From positions 6,124,556-6,188,555 of the forward strand of contig NC_066850.1 in the NCBI RefSeq assembly GCF_001640805.2: DNA of 64,000 nucleotides, given 5' to 3'. Under the pieces are notes generated by a model. That model was not told the DNA's origin. It did no database searches and saw only the letters and a list, made by a program, of their open reading frames with translations. The position numbers and the translations under genes are program-made. This DNA comes from Lates calcarifer (Eukaryota > Chordata > Actinopteri > Centropomidae). Shown here in pieces: positions 21,901-37,300 of this stretch; positions within the stretch are counted from its first letter, which is position 1, and each line of letters begins with the position of its first letter.

Positions 21901-24900
21901 CAACAGTTTTATATAAATCAAGAATAAGCTGAAGAACATGAGAAATGTTTTTTCACGTGTGTTTGTATTTTTTTGTTGTGGTTGCAAAAGTGACACATTT
22001 AAAAGATGATCAGGTCTTTCATGGAGATATCAACAAGGATGTTATTCATCATTAAGCATCTCTTGCTTGTCATCCAATGTTACCCCTGTTAAATGCATGC
22101 AGGCAAAGTAAAGGGTTTTTAACTTCAAGGAGTAGAGTTTGGGACTTTCAAAACAGTAAACTTCCCTTTGTTCAGATCTTTGAAACTGCACTTTTCAGTC
22201 ACTGCTGAGGCCATTGTTCTCTTGAAATGATTATCTTAATAGCATCACAGGATTCTTGAGGTGTGTATGACATTGTATATAAAATCTCAGTACATTAGAC
22301 ATTTTATGTAAACAAAAGTACATTTCAGCTGTGCTTTTCAACCTGTCAGTCGCTGCCGGAAGGTCTGAAAGTGATTGGATAGCAGTTCTGTGAAGCATGG
22401 CCACCAGTGAATTATATTCGAGACTGTGGGGAGTTGCTGGGGGGGTGTTGCATGCTTCATCAGCCCCAGTATCCATCATGAAACCTGGCATCAATACCAG
22501 TGTGTATGGGTCTTAATCATTTCACCCCACATCAGAATTGTCAGATCATACAAATAGATTACGTGTCATGTTTGTGCTTCATCTTTCAAAATTAGAGGCA
22601 AGTTTGCATTTTCAGGTCTTTTATTTTCTTCAAGGATCCCTTATCCCTTAAGTGACTGTTGCGGCAGTACTTGGCCTTCACTAATCCTGATTTATTCAGT
22701 TGTCCACAATCGGGTAGGCTTGTAGGGGCAATGTCCACCTCCTTACTGCGTTTAAAAAAAATTATTTATTTTAATTTCCTCCCCCTCTCCCTTCCCCACC
22801 ACACCCCTCCACCCTCCCCGAGTGGAATACCAATCCTGAGCTTTTTCTCCTCTCCTCATGGTGTTTCAGCCCCATTGTGCCCTTGCAACATGACATCCGG
22901 ATAGCATCAGCAGCAGAGTCTTTTGTGTTTCCCGTTTACAGGAGTCCCTCTGACCTGCACCTCCTGCTGCTGTGTCAGACCATGTCACACACAGTCACAG
23001 ACAGCTAATTTGCACCCAGCACTATTATTGCGGGACTGAACCAACTAGATGTGGTTTACTGTAGGGAAGGAGCCAGCACTTTTTTTGCATGTTCCGGACT
23101 GAGAGATTGATTGAATGAATGGGAGCATGATGAACCCATGATGAAAATGGGGAAAGCTCTGGTCGGGTGATGTAGCTGCATTAACTAACAGTTCTGTAAC
23201 AGAGCTTACTTCACAGTAGTAGATTTTTAAAAAGCTAAGACATTTACAGAAAACTCGTAACCCCCAGTATCATTTTATATTTTGCTGACAGAAAACATAT
23301 TGTAGGTTTAAATACATATGGCCACAAAACATGAAACAGATGTTACAGTTTGAGTCAGTCAAATTATATGTTTGGATGGGAGTTTACTTCAGCCATGTTC
23401 TCAAGGTTAATGTTTAATCCATAGTAAGACGCTCAAACACTGACTAAGACAATGTAGGGAACGGCCCACCTATTTTACATACTCAGCCAGTGACGGTGTG
23501 GAATTAAGACTGAACTGAGATATTTATGCTGTCTTCAAGTCCTGGGAAAGCTGAAAATATGATGCCTACATTCAAATGGTTTTGTTTTGTATGAGGTCAA
23601 ATATATTGTATATCTGTAAGATTTATATGTTGTGGTTCTTGGGCTGTGTGCTTGTGGAAATGCATGAAAAGAATGTAATTGTAGGAAAAAAAAAATTATC
23701 CTTCTCCAGCTGAGGTATTTGCTACAAAAAAGAAAAAGACTTTTGGAGGTCTTATGCACATCTTACTGTATGAGTTGAAGCCCTTGTTGTCTTTTGCTTC
23801 TTGTCTTAAAAAATTGTCTCTTTATCTGCATCTAATTTTTTGTGATTGCTGAATGTACAATTGCCTTTGTCTGTGTCCATGCAGGTATTCTCAGAAATCT
23901 GCTACATCATCCAGCCACAAGCAAGCTCCTGCTCTTTTTCCCTTTTCTATTTTTTCACGAGTGAACATAAGGGAACTTAGTACATTGTGGATGAGTCCCT
24001 CTTTAGTGAGGGGGCCCCAGCTTTGATTGACAGTCCTGTTTTGGGGGTCCAGGAGCAAGGCATCTTTGACAGTACGAGATTTGAGGCCCTCACTGTTAAT
24101 CCCATAGTACAAATAGTGAAGCTTCCTGCACGCATGGCTGAGTTCCCTTAGAAAAACAGATGGACTGAAGTTCCTCTCTTTGTTTCGCATGATTTTTTTT
24201 TCTGGCACCAGGGAGCTCAGCTTGCCTCTGCCCTTCACATCCACTGCTACTTTAATGTGAACAATCGAAAGAGTGAGGATGACATGTTTGGTCATATTGG
24301 GCCAGTGACACAGAATTTAGTTGTCTAGAAATGTTGACTATAAAATTGTAGTTTAGGCAAAATCATCTTATTTATGAAGCAAACAAGCCTCATCAAAAAG
24401 TGCAAGCCACATTATCCACACCCTTTACTTGACTATCTGGTTATCTGCCTCTGTGCTTCTCTCGTCTGTATCAAGTTGATAAAATTAGCCATGTGTATGT
24501 CTCTCACTATGCAAAAATGCAGGTTTAATAGCAGTTTCCTCAACTTGTCTGTTGAAATACAGGGTTTTTTGTCTTTACAACAAACAGAAAATCTTCTGTT
24601 AAATCTGTTAGATTTGCTCATTAGACAGTTCCCTCAGATTCAGGTCATTGTTTCTCCTGCCCTGGCTCAATTTGTGATCATTAATGGTCATTTCGTTTGT
24701 GTGTACACGCACGCAGCTTCAGGCGAGTGCTTGCACACAGAGACTCTGTGCTACTGCTGTAAATAGACTGTTGATTTAGTGGAGGGCTGAGAAGAGGAGC
24801 AGCTGAAGGATTCGCGTTTGATTGCAGTGGGTGGGCTCTCATCCCTCACCAGAGAAGACAAAGAACTTAGCCTGTGCAGTACTGTGCTGCCCCAGCTCTC

Positions 24901-27900
24901 ACACAGGGAGGTAGCCATCAGCTAGCATAGTCTATTCAGGCCTGTATCTAACAGAAACCTAATCTGCATTGCGCTGCATTGATTACAATATTTGGGTTAA
25001 CTGCTGTAACTGCATAGACCTGTGTATTTTTGTTTAATTCTTTTTTACCGTTGATATTTAAGTAGGCTATCATTCAATTCAATTCAATTCAATTCAATTT
25101 TATTTATATAGCGCCATATCACAACAACAGTCATCTCAAGGCACTTTTCATATAGAGCAGGTCTAGACCATACTCTTTAAAATAGGTATTTACAGAGAGA
25201 GACCCAACAAATCCCACCAAGAGCAAGCACTAGGCGACAGTGGCAAGGAAAAACTTCCTTTTAAGAGGCAGAAACCTCGAGCAGAACCGGACTCAGGGTG
25301 GGCGGCCATCTGCCTCGACCGGTTGGGTTAAGAAGGAGAGATAACTGCATTATCCTAAATGAACATTATGGTTCATAAAGACAGCTTTTAGATTTATGCA
25401 AAAAGGTTCATCCCAAAGTGTTTTGGCTTCAGGGTTGGGCGGTATGTTTTTCTCTAGATGAGCTGAGAAAATGTAGACTTGTGAACATTAATAAATCAAA
25501 CAATGTAAAATGTACACAGGTTAAACATATTAGACTTATAAGCAAAAGTTTTACATTGGGTTTTTTGGTTGTTGCAAAGTAACTGTCACAATTACAGTTG
25601 GAAACCTAATCCTCCAATTTGTTAAATGTACAGATGCTGACCATTAATTTCCAAAGCAGAAATGAAACTGAGGTATTCATAGAGCTTATAATTTACTTCC
25701 CATCCACCATCCAATGAGTGTAGCATTGAACAGCTACCAGACATTTACATGTGGATTTCAGTGAGTCAGGCCTTTGGGGCCATATGTCCATTGATATGTA
25801 AAACCTGCCGGGAGTTTTTCTTTTGCACAAGCCGCACACTCTGGCACCAAGCACTCCATCAGTATTCAAACACTTAATGTGTCAGAAGGAGCTGGATGCT
25901 GTGAGAACAGACAGTTTAAGCCCAGCTTTGCACGATAACACCACACTTGATGAGATGTTGAAAGATAGTTAGGTAATTTAGATTCAACATTTTTAATGAG
26001 ATTGGTTATATTTCAGTGCACAACAAAGTCTGTGACCTGTCCAAGGTACAGCCTGTTAACATCTAACATTCTTTTGCATGTTTTTCTCTTCAAACATGAA
26101 TGAACACTGGGGAAAACGGCAGATAAGGAGATGCGGTAATGGCAGGAAACTAACCGGCTTGATTCCATGTCACTGACACTTTGTCAGTTGTTTTTGGTTT
26201 CCTTAAATGTAACCACAACAAAACATCCTGTAACCTGTCAAAAGTGGCTAATAGTGAGAAAAATACATCAATAACAGCTGGGCACTTAAGTATTTTTAAC
26301 CCATAGCACAGGTTTCATTATGACCTAATTTGCTTTGAAGTAATTGTCACCAAACTGAGTCTTATGCTTTAAGACTGTGACCATAAGAATTTATGAACCA
26401 TCTGACCAAAATATTTCATTTCATTTAACAGCAGTCTAGTTTATTTCTTAAGATAAGTTGTGAGGCAGCAGTAGTTAGCCATGTAAAGAATACATATGAC
26501 CAATATGTAACCAATTTTATGTTGTGTTTTTAGTGATGAAAAGAAGTTTAAGTAAGTTTCATGTCTCATATCATGCACTTAAAATCTAATTCATTTGTTT
26601 TGGGAACAATCATATGTGCTCAATCTGTGTACAAGTATGTTGTTGTACAGGTTATTGAGACCCCCTCTAGATCACCCAGATCTACGCAGCTAGATTTCTT
26701 ATGAGATGTGAGTAGGGAAAAAGGGGAAGTGAGAGCAGCTGTCATGACCGCAGGGCTGTTACTATTATACTAGAACACCTCTATTCACTTATCAGAGCCA
26801 GCCAGGACCCCAATGCCTCATAGGGGAGCTGAAAACAACCAGGCCATACATTGACAGTGGTGCAACTGGGCTAAGGAGCGGTGGCTGTTGCAGAGCTTGT
26901 CTAAATCAGATTTGGGACCATGAATAACTAGCAGTATGCATAGCATTAGTTTCCAGTACAGGGGAGTGCACCTATCTTTTTCAAATCAGCAGAGTAAACA
27001 TGCACACACATTTAACCTCCTTATTAGGGTGTACCTCTGTTCTACCATTCATCAACACTCATGTAAAGAACACTAAAGACGATATGTGACATTTCAGGTC
27101 TGTCAATCTGCAAAATTAATCAAGACTTCCTCTTTTATAAACTTTGTGAAAATATGTTGCTAGGCTGCTGTTGTTGTTGTGAGACAGTGCCAGCAACAGG
27201 CAAGTTGCAGAGGTTGGGTTAGATTGGTGAAGGCACATACTTGCTGTCATAAAATCAGCATTGTAAATTAAAAAGTTGTATTGAGTCATCTGTGGTCTGG
27301 ATGAACAGGAGCTTCTTGTCTCTTTACTCTCAATTTTGTCCTCCTTTAGCTCACCATGTATTCACAGGATTACTTATCTACAGAGTTAGTGAGCTGGGGT
27401 TTTTAGGATGTTTCAACGGTTGAAATGGTTCAGTCAGGCTCCAAATCTGCATCGAAATTAAGTGGTGAGACTTCGACTTAATGAGCAATAAAAGAAAGTA
27501 AACAGATGGGGGGAAAACGTTGGCCCTCAGTGTGAGAGGGAGAGAGCAGAGGAGTGGGTCAGTGGGGTTGGCTGGTGACGGCTGCAGGGGAGAACAGTGT
27601 TTGTTTGGTGGTGAGCTGATTAAATCACACTCTCACAGCAACACCCTGCCTATCACTTGCTCTGCCTGCTGTGGCAGGATGGTTGCTGCGCTACACTAGC
27701 TGCCCCTGTTTTCAGGCCACAGAGTGTAGTGGAGGTCACACAGTAATCCTACTTGGCTCAGTGCAGTGCACTAATACATAGAAAGTTGAATACAAAAACA
27801 AATGGGCTAGGACACATGTATAGATGAAGGTGTGTGCTGGCAGAGACTGCAAATGAACAAAGCTTCTTACACTTATGGTCACACATTTGAGCATGCAAAA

Positions 27901-30900
27901 TGCATTTTCCTCTGGCTCTTTTTCATTAAGTCCCCATATCAGAGTGGGCATTGAGCCCATATTGGGAGGAAGAAAAAGAACAGCTTTGTTGTCACTGTAA
28001 TTTTGGTATCAACTTTGTTGTCTGTTTTGTTACTGTTTTTCAGTTGCACAAGGCTACTTTCTATTGCTCTTGGTACAAAATGTAGCTTGCTGCCTTCTTT
28101 CTCTCATCTTTTGAAGGTAATGAATATATGCCTGTGCATTACATTTGGTTGTCTATAGTAGTGTCTCTTTTTGGTGGAGGAAACCTACCCATTGCTTACA
28201 CCCTGAGGACAGCTGCTATATTTCCTGCCTTTCATCTGCAAGGCCTTTGATTGTACATTGTCGTTACAATCTGTGTGTGTGAGGGAGAGAAAGTGAAAGA
28301 GAGACTGCTGCCTCAGAGTTCCTCATCTCTGAACAAAGACGTGCTCCTAAAGATGTGCTCTTAAACAAGTTACTCTCTGTGAAGGTTATAGTGTGTATTT
28401 CAAAACAAGTTAAGTGACAAATTAACACAATCTGGTCCCTATGTGCTTTAAAATTCTTTCTCGAGTTATCTCTCAATTCAAGCTTATACAACTTGTCCCA
28501 CTGTTTGTTATTATCAGTAATGTCCCTAGAATATTTCTGATGCATTGATACATTTTTATACAGATGACACAGTTTTATGCTTCTGATTCTGTTATAGCTC
28601 TCACAACTCTTCAGTCTAATTTTTACTGTATTTTACTGTTTATAATCTAGTATAATTACATTAATACATACATTAATATAATTTAATGTATTATAATCGC
28701 ATTAAGACACTGGTTTTGCATTTTTATGTGTCTGTACTGTACACACAGGCAAAATCATCATCATTTGCCTGCAATCCTCAGCAGTGATGTAATTCACATC
28801 CACAGATCTGCCTGTGAGGCAAGATCAGCGTTTGCTCTTTTCTTTCATTATCTCTGCATCACTATCCCTCTGCCTCTCCTTTGGCATCACTCTTTTCATG
28901 TTTCGTTCACTTTACTCTTCAACAGCTCTCTTTATCATCTTCTCATGCTCTTTTCTCCCCTGTTTCAGCCCTTTGTTTCATTGGCTGACCTTATCCTACC
29001 CTCTCTTTTTATGTATCCTTCCCCGCTGGCTTTTGGGGAGGTTACGGACTATTAGTGTCTTTCAGGCAGACTTCTTAGCCTTGCCTTTGCACGCTGAAAC
29101 ACAAGCACTTCTTCTTATGTTCCAGTCTTAAACAGTCATCCTCGCTGGCCATTAATACCTGGAAATTCTGCATGGTGTCTCTTCTGTTATTCAGTAACCT
29201 AGCTCTCCCCTCATGTCTTTGGGATTATTTTATTTGCTGCCTTTCCTGTTATTTCAGCCTAGTCTGTCCAGAAGATCTGTACCTTCCCTTTAAAAGGATT
29301 ACTTGAAGCTGGAGATATCAGCAGATGGTCAGAGTATTGTATGCTGAGATGTACATAAATAGTCTAAACTGGCCAAAGACATACAGATGTACAATACTGG
29401 GGATATCTATGTTCTTGTTCTCAGATATTCTAATTGTTGGCTGTTAATTTGTTTGTTGTTTGTTTCATTTTTCAGAAAAGGTTTTGCTTTTCAGAAATTG
29501 AAAGAAAACCAAAAAACAAAAATGAAAGAAAATAGGAACTTAAAACTGGATTTTTTAAAATTTGTTACATCATCCTGTTGATGAAAGGATAAAGTGGGCA
29601 TCCCTCCCTTTTCCCCCTCAAAAGAAAGATGAGAGAGATGGGAATATGCTTTGAAACTAGCCAGTGCCTCTGTTTTCCCATATCAACAGCTTCTGTCTCC
29701 AAAGAGAGAAATGTTCCAGCATAGTTGACACCACATTGTTTGACAGAGTGCTGTTTATGATTCTCCTTCATGCTTGTTTTCCATACTTAGAAAGCACTTG
29801 GTCAGGATTGGGTATTTTGATCCTGGGTCAGACAGGGATAGCGGCCTGAATTGACCAGAACGAAAACAAGACATGTCTAGACCACAACCATAAATGCTAT
29901 TTACTGCATATTTCTGTACTTAATCCTTGAAATGTGCTTTATGAAGTTTAAAATCAGGATAACATTGACTTTAGCCCCTGGATAAACTTTGAAGCATTTT
30001 AAAGAAGCTAATTGGTAGTAGTTCTGTCAGAACTTTCTTTCTACACAGTGTGAATGATTTGTTTTCAAGTCAGTGTGACAATGCATGGAGAAAGTCTGGC
30101 AGTGAAACAGTATTAATACAGGATACTTTTGTTGCTGTTACAGTTCAGGGTTTTGAGGGAAAGATGCTGCATTGAGTGTGTGTATTTTCTGGACTGATTG
30201 GACTGTGTGTATCAGATTATATATGTGTGTAAAGGGATATTGACCTGGTGCCATCCACAGATTATGACTTATCCACTATACTAATCCAAGGTGGGGGAAC
30301 GGACAGATAGTTGCCATACAGGGAATGAGGAACAAAAAAATATACAACTCTGACAAAGACGCTGTTATAGATAAATGACCTAAAATTTGATGAAACAGCT
30401 GAATTGTCGTTGGGTGACAATGAGTTTGTTTAAGTGCACATTAATATACAGAATATAAAGCATATCCTGTAGAGATGTACAATATGTGGATTTGTCTGTA
30501 ACCATTATTAATGGTTTATAGCTTACAGCGACAGGAAACATTGATTTGATTTTGCTGCAAACAAACTATAACCAAGATACAATGCTTACATGCCAGAACA
30601 TGGTGATAATAGCAGATACTATCAGCTTTTTCAAGTTATCATACTTATATTTTTCATACTAATGACAAAGGTTGATTCAAGTCATTTTTAAGTGGTTTGT
30701 TTACAGTGTTCATGTAACTTTACACACAGCAGCACATAAATTCACCATTTTAACACCCATCTCTCGCTCTCTCTCTGACCAGCTGAGTGGCTGTTTGTCA
30801 ACCACACTCTCAGTCCAACTTTCCACTCCATCAAAATGTTGGGAATTTACAAGTTCTACCAGGAACTCCCTTCTGTTTTAAAAGACTTGCCAAACTCCTT

Positions 30901-31309
30901 CATAGTAAGAGGAAGATGACCTGTAGTTATTTACTGGGTTGAAGGAATGAGCGCTTAGAGACTTGGGCCTCGCTGTATAAAACAAAAGGGCAGTGGGTCA
31001 GACCACTATGTCACGATCACATGGAGGAAGGCCAGAATCCCATCAGAGTGAATTCATAGTCTTGGTATCAGCCTCACTGAAGACACAGATGAGAGGATGA
31101 GGTGTTAGTGTTGAAGTTGACGTCAAAGCCAGAGATTGTTCCTCAAGATAGAGATTGTGACTAATATGTGTGTTTATGTTACTGCTATGGTTTTTAACCA
31201 ACCTGTATTAATATGAATGTGATGGTGGAGATAGATAGAAAGTGCTCAGTCCAACCACAGAAACGGGACGTGGTTATTTGTGACTCTGGACTGCACTTAA
31301 TCACAAGTG

Positions 31310-31366
<57 letters not shown>

Positions 31367-34300
31367 TGTCTTCACATCATTATCATGTGAGTGTAACAGT
31401 ATGTGAGAAGTCAGTTGGTGCAATATGAACTACTCCCTTTCCCTACCTTCTCCTTCTCTCACATGATCATACTATGGTTACTCAAATATTTACAGATCAC
31501 TTAAGACCCCGACCTTTGCATTTCTGCTTGCTTGTAATTTTTTGGCGTCTTGTAAAGTGAGCTCATTCTACTACCATGGTATCCTGTAAACCTTTCCTCA
31601 TAAATGTCAACTAACTGTCAAAAAGGTTAAGGAAAAAATCAAATTTTGCACAGCCAGGTCGGCTCCTCTATGGCTTCTCAGTCAGTATGGCCAGTGTCAG
31701 TTAGCCAACTGCATAATCCCTGTTGATTCAACCCCATTAGTATCTTATGCCCACCCCGCCACACTACTGTCTTCCATAACATAACACACAGAGTCCATAC
31801 CATCCCCCTTCTCTGCATCGCTGCTTCCACTCATGTGGTCATACACACATTAACTCACACACCAGTGGTTTCACTATGGGTTAGGTGCATTCATAGATGT
31901 CCTTACATGAAGGGCAGAACTGGGTGAGCTGTAGAATGTAAACATAATGCATGTAGTTGCACATGGTAGGAGCATTTTTCCAGGAATTTGGCTAGTTGTT
32001 TTGCTAGCATACTTTAGATAAGTATTGTACTTGTGGTGTTAGTGGTTGTTCATTCTGCCTTAGACTTTGCATCAAAGAGCTTCAGAGTGGCTCCTTGACT
32101 CCAACATGAGACAGAACAGAGAGGTTCCTCTTCTGTTTGACAATGACACATTTCCTTGCTGAAGCCAGGGATTCAGTCTGCTCTTGCAGACTCAACCAGA
32201 GCTTAAAATAACCTCCGGTTTGATTTAACCCTTTGGGGGTCAGCGCTACTGCTAATGGGATACACACTCAATCAGGATTGACAAGCCAGCTGCTGCTGCA
32301 TTGGATGGAAAACTGATTTTTTTTTTTTTTTTTTATCCTTTTTTATCTCTTCTACCTTCTGTCTCGAATGTGTTCTGACGATCTTTTGCTCTCATTTTGT
32401 GATAATTTTTTCTTGTACACTCAATCCCAAAGTCTCTCTCTGCCTCAGCTTTCTTTCCTGTGCCTCTTCCCTCTGCTCACATGAAAGGGAAATTATTTCT
32501 CTGTGATAATTTTGTGTTAGAGTGGGGATCAAGAATGATCAGAGCAAGCGCACATCATATCCACCAAGCTGTAATGTGGGATTTGCCACATGATACACTG
32601 AATAGAAATAAGCTAACATTCTTTGTCGTTTGTTATTGTTGTAATTATATCTGCAGAGGAAAACATTGGGTGATTATTTCCTCTGCTGACCGTAATAAAC
32701 TTCTCCTGGGTAAATTCACTTTTTCCAAATCACAGCCATCTAATATGTTTGGAGGTTGATCATATTGAAATAGATAAACACCAAAGTAATCAGAAGTTAT
32801 CAACAGTTGTGCCAAGTAGTCATTTTTTCAGAGGCTTGAAATGAATAGAAACTACATTATCTGCAGTGTGTTGCATAGAGATAGTCAGGTCCAAGTAATT
32901 TTGGCATCTTCTGCTGTTGCCAATTATAGAGCACAAAGCTGCAACTAAACTGTTCAGAAATTAATATTGTTAAACCTAATAATGGAAGTTAGGTTTATCT
33001 AGTCACATAGTTATTAATGTTACATATATATGTATTGTAACAGCACCTGTGTTCAACTGCAAAGAAACCTCACGCAGCAGCTATATGTAGTGGTTGTGTG
33101 GTTTCAACAAACATGCTGAGCTGTGCTTGACAATAGCACATCTCAGCACATTTGTTGACATGCCTTGTCAGAGAGCCTTTCTCTGGATTATTTGAACTAA
33201 TAGATCTACTGTGGTCAGGCTAACAAATCTGACATTATTTGACATAGGAGTTAATAAGTCCACCAGTGTTAAGTATTGTAAAGAGAGCTACACATAGGAC
33301 TGTTATGTAGATTGACTTGGTGCTCTTTATCTTTAAGTTGTTGGAAAGAAGGTTTGTAACACAAATTGCCCCAACAACTAAAAGCAAGAATTGTCCCTAT
33401 ACTGTGTATTTTTTTATTTTAATGCTGCAGCAGAGACAAGGCAGACAAGCAAGTGCTACATATCAAGTTTGTTATTAGCATGGGTGGTAACATAAACTGG
33501 TAGAATCTCAGACACTCTTTGTAAGGAGATGGTCCTGTGTAATGTGCTTCTCTATGGGGACTTGTGACTTGTCCATGGGGGCTATTAGAGAGACAGGTGG
33601 AGGAAGGCCTTTGTGGTTCTGACAGATGGGTGAATATGATCTACTGTCAGTCTGTGTGTGTGTATGTGTGTGTTTTTTGTTTGTTTTTGTTTTGGAATTG
33701 CTGGCCCTCATACTTCACATTCAGACTTGAGTATTAATTCGGCATGCAGAATGACAAATTGGCACAAAGCTATCGATTGTCATTGAAAGTGTGTCTCCTG
33801 GACAAGGGGTCAGAACAGAATCCAAGTGTAATTTTCATGCATTGATTTGTTTTCACTGTCTGTCAAAAGCTATCATTTCTCTCTTTAGTCTTCATAACTG
33901 CATGATATGAAAGAATGGTGTTGGTTAGAAGAGAGCAGAAAGGTCAGACTCTGCTCATGTCTTTGTCTTTCCTATAACAAAACACATGATGATGTATTAC
34001 ACTGGAAACAACTGCAGCTGAATTACCATTCTAGAGAGGCCAAATTGGCAGTGACCCTGAATATTATTCAAGAACTGTTCATCACTGTAGTCACTCAGGT
34101 TGTGTATATGTGTGTGCAGTCACATGAAGCTATTGTCCTTAACAGCCTTGACAGCATCGAGAGCAAACATGAAGTCACCATCCTCAGTGGACTCAATGAA
34201 TTTGTAGTGAAGTTTTTTGGACCACAAGGAAGTAAGTGTTTCTCTTTTCTCATTTAACAAAGATTTATTTTGTCGTAACACATTAAACAAGTTTCCTAAT

Positions 34301-37300
34301 TCTCTGGTGAGTCCTCCTCGGGCTAATCAAAGTGTCCCAGAAGTCCGTAGTCTAGGGTGTGTTTTAATCCATGTTCCAAGAAACATCAAACCAATTATGA
34401 AACATTTGTTTGTGTGTTGTCCACTTGGGATCTTGAATGCTCTTCGATTAATTCCTCCCTTCCTTCTCTCACAAAACATGCAAAATTTCCCATTTGGATC
34501 ATAAAGAGAGACTCGCCACAGCAGGCCAGGTCTGAAACAGGCCTGAGGCCACAACGTGTAAAACAGAGAGGATTCGGGCTGAGTGGAAATTGCAGGAAAT
34601 ACCTCTTTCAAATGCTGTTTGCGACATCTGTCACACTAATACCACTGCTACTCATCAATAAAGAGAGGAAGTGGGTGTTCGACCTGGTTTATGATTCCTC
34701 AAAACCATGCCAAATAAAGATGGCAGTTTTGTGTGTATGCACATGGCAGTGACGCCGTTCATCCACAGCGAATGTGTTTTCAGTCATCTATGTGCCGTTC
34801 AGTTTCAGTTAGGGCACTGGAGAGTCTTGTTACACACAGCTATTCTGGGAGAACACCACACACATGCACAATCTCATTCTCTTCCTCTTTGATGTCAGTG
34901 TATTTTGTGAAGTGATTTGGAAGTAAAGAAGTCTCCTGGGCTGAAATATATTACTGTATAAAATAAAATAAAATGGCAGAGAGAACTGGCATGTGTAGCT
35001 CATTTCTCAAGCAGTCCCCTCTCAGCTGTGTTTCTGAGCAGAGGAGGAAGAAGTGCTGAAAATTGATATAACCCTGCAGTGTCTAAATCAGTAGGAGTAC
35101 ATGAAGAATGGAATGTGATGTTTAGTGGAGTCTCTTTTCTCTTTTTTGTTTCCCCTCCTCATGTACAGCGCCGTACGAGGGAGGTGTGTGGAAGGTGCGG
35201 GTAGATCTTCCTGACAAATACCCTTTCAAATCGCCATCAATAGGTAGGAACTCTAATGTCGTATGATGCATTGTAAGGTCCCATTTTTTTAGGTCCCACT
35301 TCACTTTTTTTTTTAACTCTGTCCTCATATCTACCTTGTTTTTTCAGGATTCATGAACAAGATTTTTCATCCCAACATTGATGAAGCGTAAGTTGATTCA
35401 TGCTGTCAATTGTCATGTATTTGAAGTGTCTGTTTTTGATGGCTCTCTGTTACTTTGAGTCTACACTGGCAGTGTAGACTATTAATGGGTTATCGGTCCT
35501 CAACACTCATATGAAGACCTTGTGTATTAAATCACGATGATACAGTAGGCCAGCTGGCCTGTCATTGTAAACTAAACACTGGTTGAACTCATTAATAATT
35601 CTTAATGTTGTTTTTTATGTTTAGAAATTTTAGGTTGTAAAAATGAACTGTGTTGTGAGCCGCTAGTTTTGGCGCAATCGGCTAACAGCCGCAAATCACA
35701 CAAATATTTACCCCTGCCCAGCTCTTTGTTTCTCTGGGTACCATTAATCCACTACTTAGTGGCCAGATCCGCTGAAGGACACAGTCCATGAAGGTGGGTC
35801 CCTGGGAGGACCTGACTGACAGGCTAAACCTGTGCCTCCTCCCCAAATGAGACAATCGCGTTTCACAAAGGCCAAAAATAATTGTGCATCCTGGCGGTTC
35901 TCATCTGAAGGTGTTATATTTATTACCATTTACATTGGTATTTACATTTTGAAAATCAAGTTCACAGTTTAACATTCAAAACATAACAATGAAATACTGT
36001 ATAAAGTGCATAGTAGATGTATCAGTGTTACTTCTATTTCTCTGTGAAAGATGTGGAAGCCATGTCAACAATAACAAAGAATGTACTTTGTGAAAGGCTT
36101 CTAGTATTTAAGCTGTGTAGTGCCTTTTTCTCACTAACTGAAAAGGCTAATAACTGTTTGAACACAAATACCTTGAAACCTGCTCACATGATATTTTGCA
36201 ACTTTCCAAATTAACAAGTATTGCACAGTTTACTGGCATACAATATTTTATGGGATACTAACAGCTGGAAGGACTAAATAAGTTTTATTCTCTAATTTTG
36301 ACCACATTTGAAGCAACATTTGAAATGGGGCAGGCCTTGTTGGACAGTTGACATATTCAGTTCAGAAAAATGGATGTAAGAGGATCCAGCCCCTGAGCAG
36401 GGACACAGCAACACATGCACAGATTCCCTCTCACCTCCCTCTGGCCTTACCCCTCTAACTCTGTTTTCTTCTCGGTTTCCCAGGTCAGGGACAGTGTGCT
36501 TAGATGTCATCAACCAGACATGGACAGCCCTTTATGGTGAGTGGCCCCACTGCGTATGCGTTCATATTATGTTTCCTCACTGGGGGTCTGTGTGATTATG
36601 TGCGAAGAACTTGACCCAGTGCCATCTGCACCAAAAAGGTGACTGCAGGCCCCTCGCTACCAAGTGTGGGCGCATTAGGCAGTGGTACACAATTGGCCTT
36701 AATCTACTTACTGGGGGGAGAAGTGAACACTAATGAGGTAATACCCTCGCCCAGCAAGGTCAGGAAACGTTCACCCTCGACAGCAATGATTTACTGTGTG
36801 TCAGCTGTGAGAGACATGCTCACATATTCATGATGGCAGCAATTGTCCTTAGTGTTTCTCAACCACTGTCACTGTGTCTTTCTTTGCTCCTCTCCATGTC
36901 CCTGTGCCCTTCTCCCTGTATATTTCCCCATTAATTTCTCATTACAGTCGCTTCACAGGGCTAAGATAGCTGAGCAATATAAATGACTTTACAGTAATAT
37001 CCCTAGCAGATGTTTGAGCATCCCTCCCTATTAATTTTCACCAGTGTTCTGGCTTTGACTCAAAACAGAATGTTTAAGTCCAAAATGAAGTCAGACTCAA
37101 GAGGTTTGATAGATTTTAGAAGTTTAGATTATAAGTGTTCAGGTGAGGTAGCTGACTCTGTTCTCCACACTTCAAAAGTCAAATTTGTGATATTTTGCCT
37201 TTGTTTGAACTTGTGTTGAGTGTGTTGGAAAAAAGAAAAGAATAGGCCAATCAACCAAGCATTGTGTGTTATGAGAGGGAACAGAAGCAACTGATTGAAT

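Larger units (their letters stand above)
18959..34154 (+). other. ube2h intron 1: 15.2-kb U12-type GT-AG intron
   Basis: The donor CT|GTATCCTTT fully matches the minor-spliceosome consensus. The branch site TCCTTAAC (34136-34143) is a full match and lies 12 nt before the AG at 34153-34154, in the usual U12 window. The junction restores Leu18-Ile19 (CT plus C, then ATC). Apart from a dispersed repeat near 25.1-25.3 kb and microsatellites, the intron holds no gene I can recognise. Its many short open frames look random. Confidence 0.85.

Noticed and set aside
25071..25340. CRISPR-like or tandem array suggested by the CAATT repeats
   Set aside because: The units are five bases with no spacers and lead straight into a dispersed fish repeat. 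It is a eukaryotic simple repeat at the end of a mobile element.
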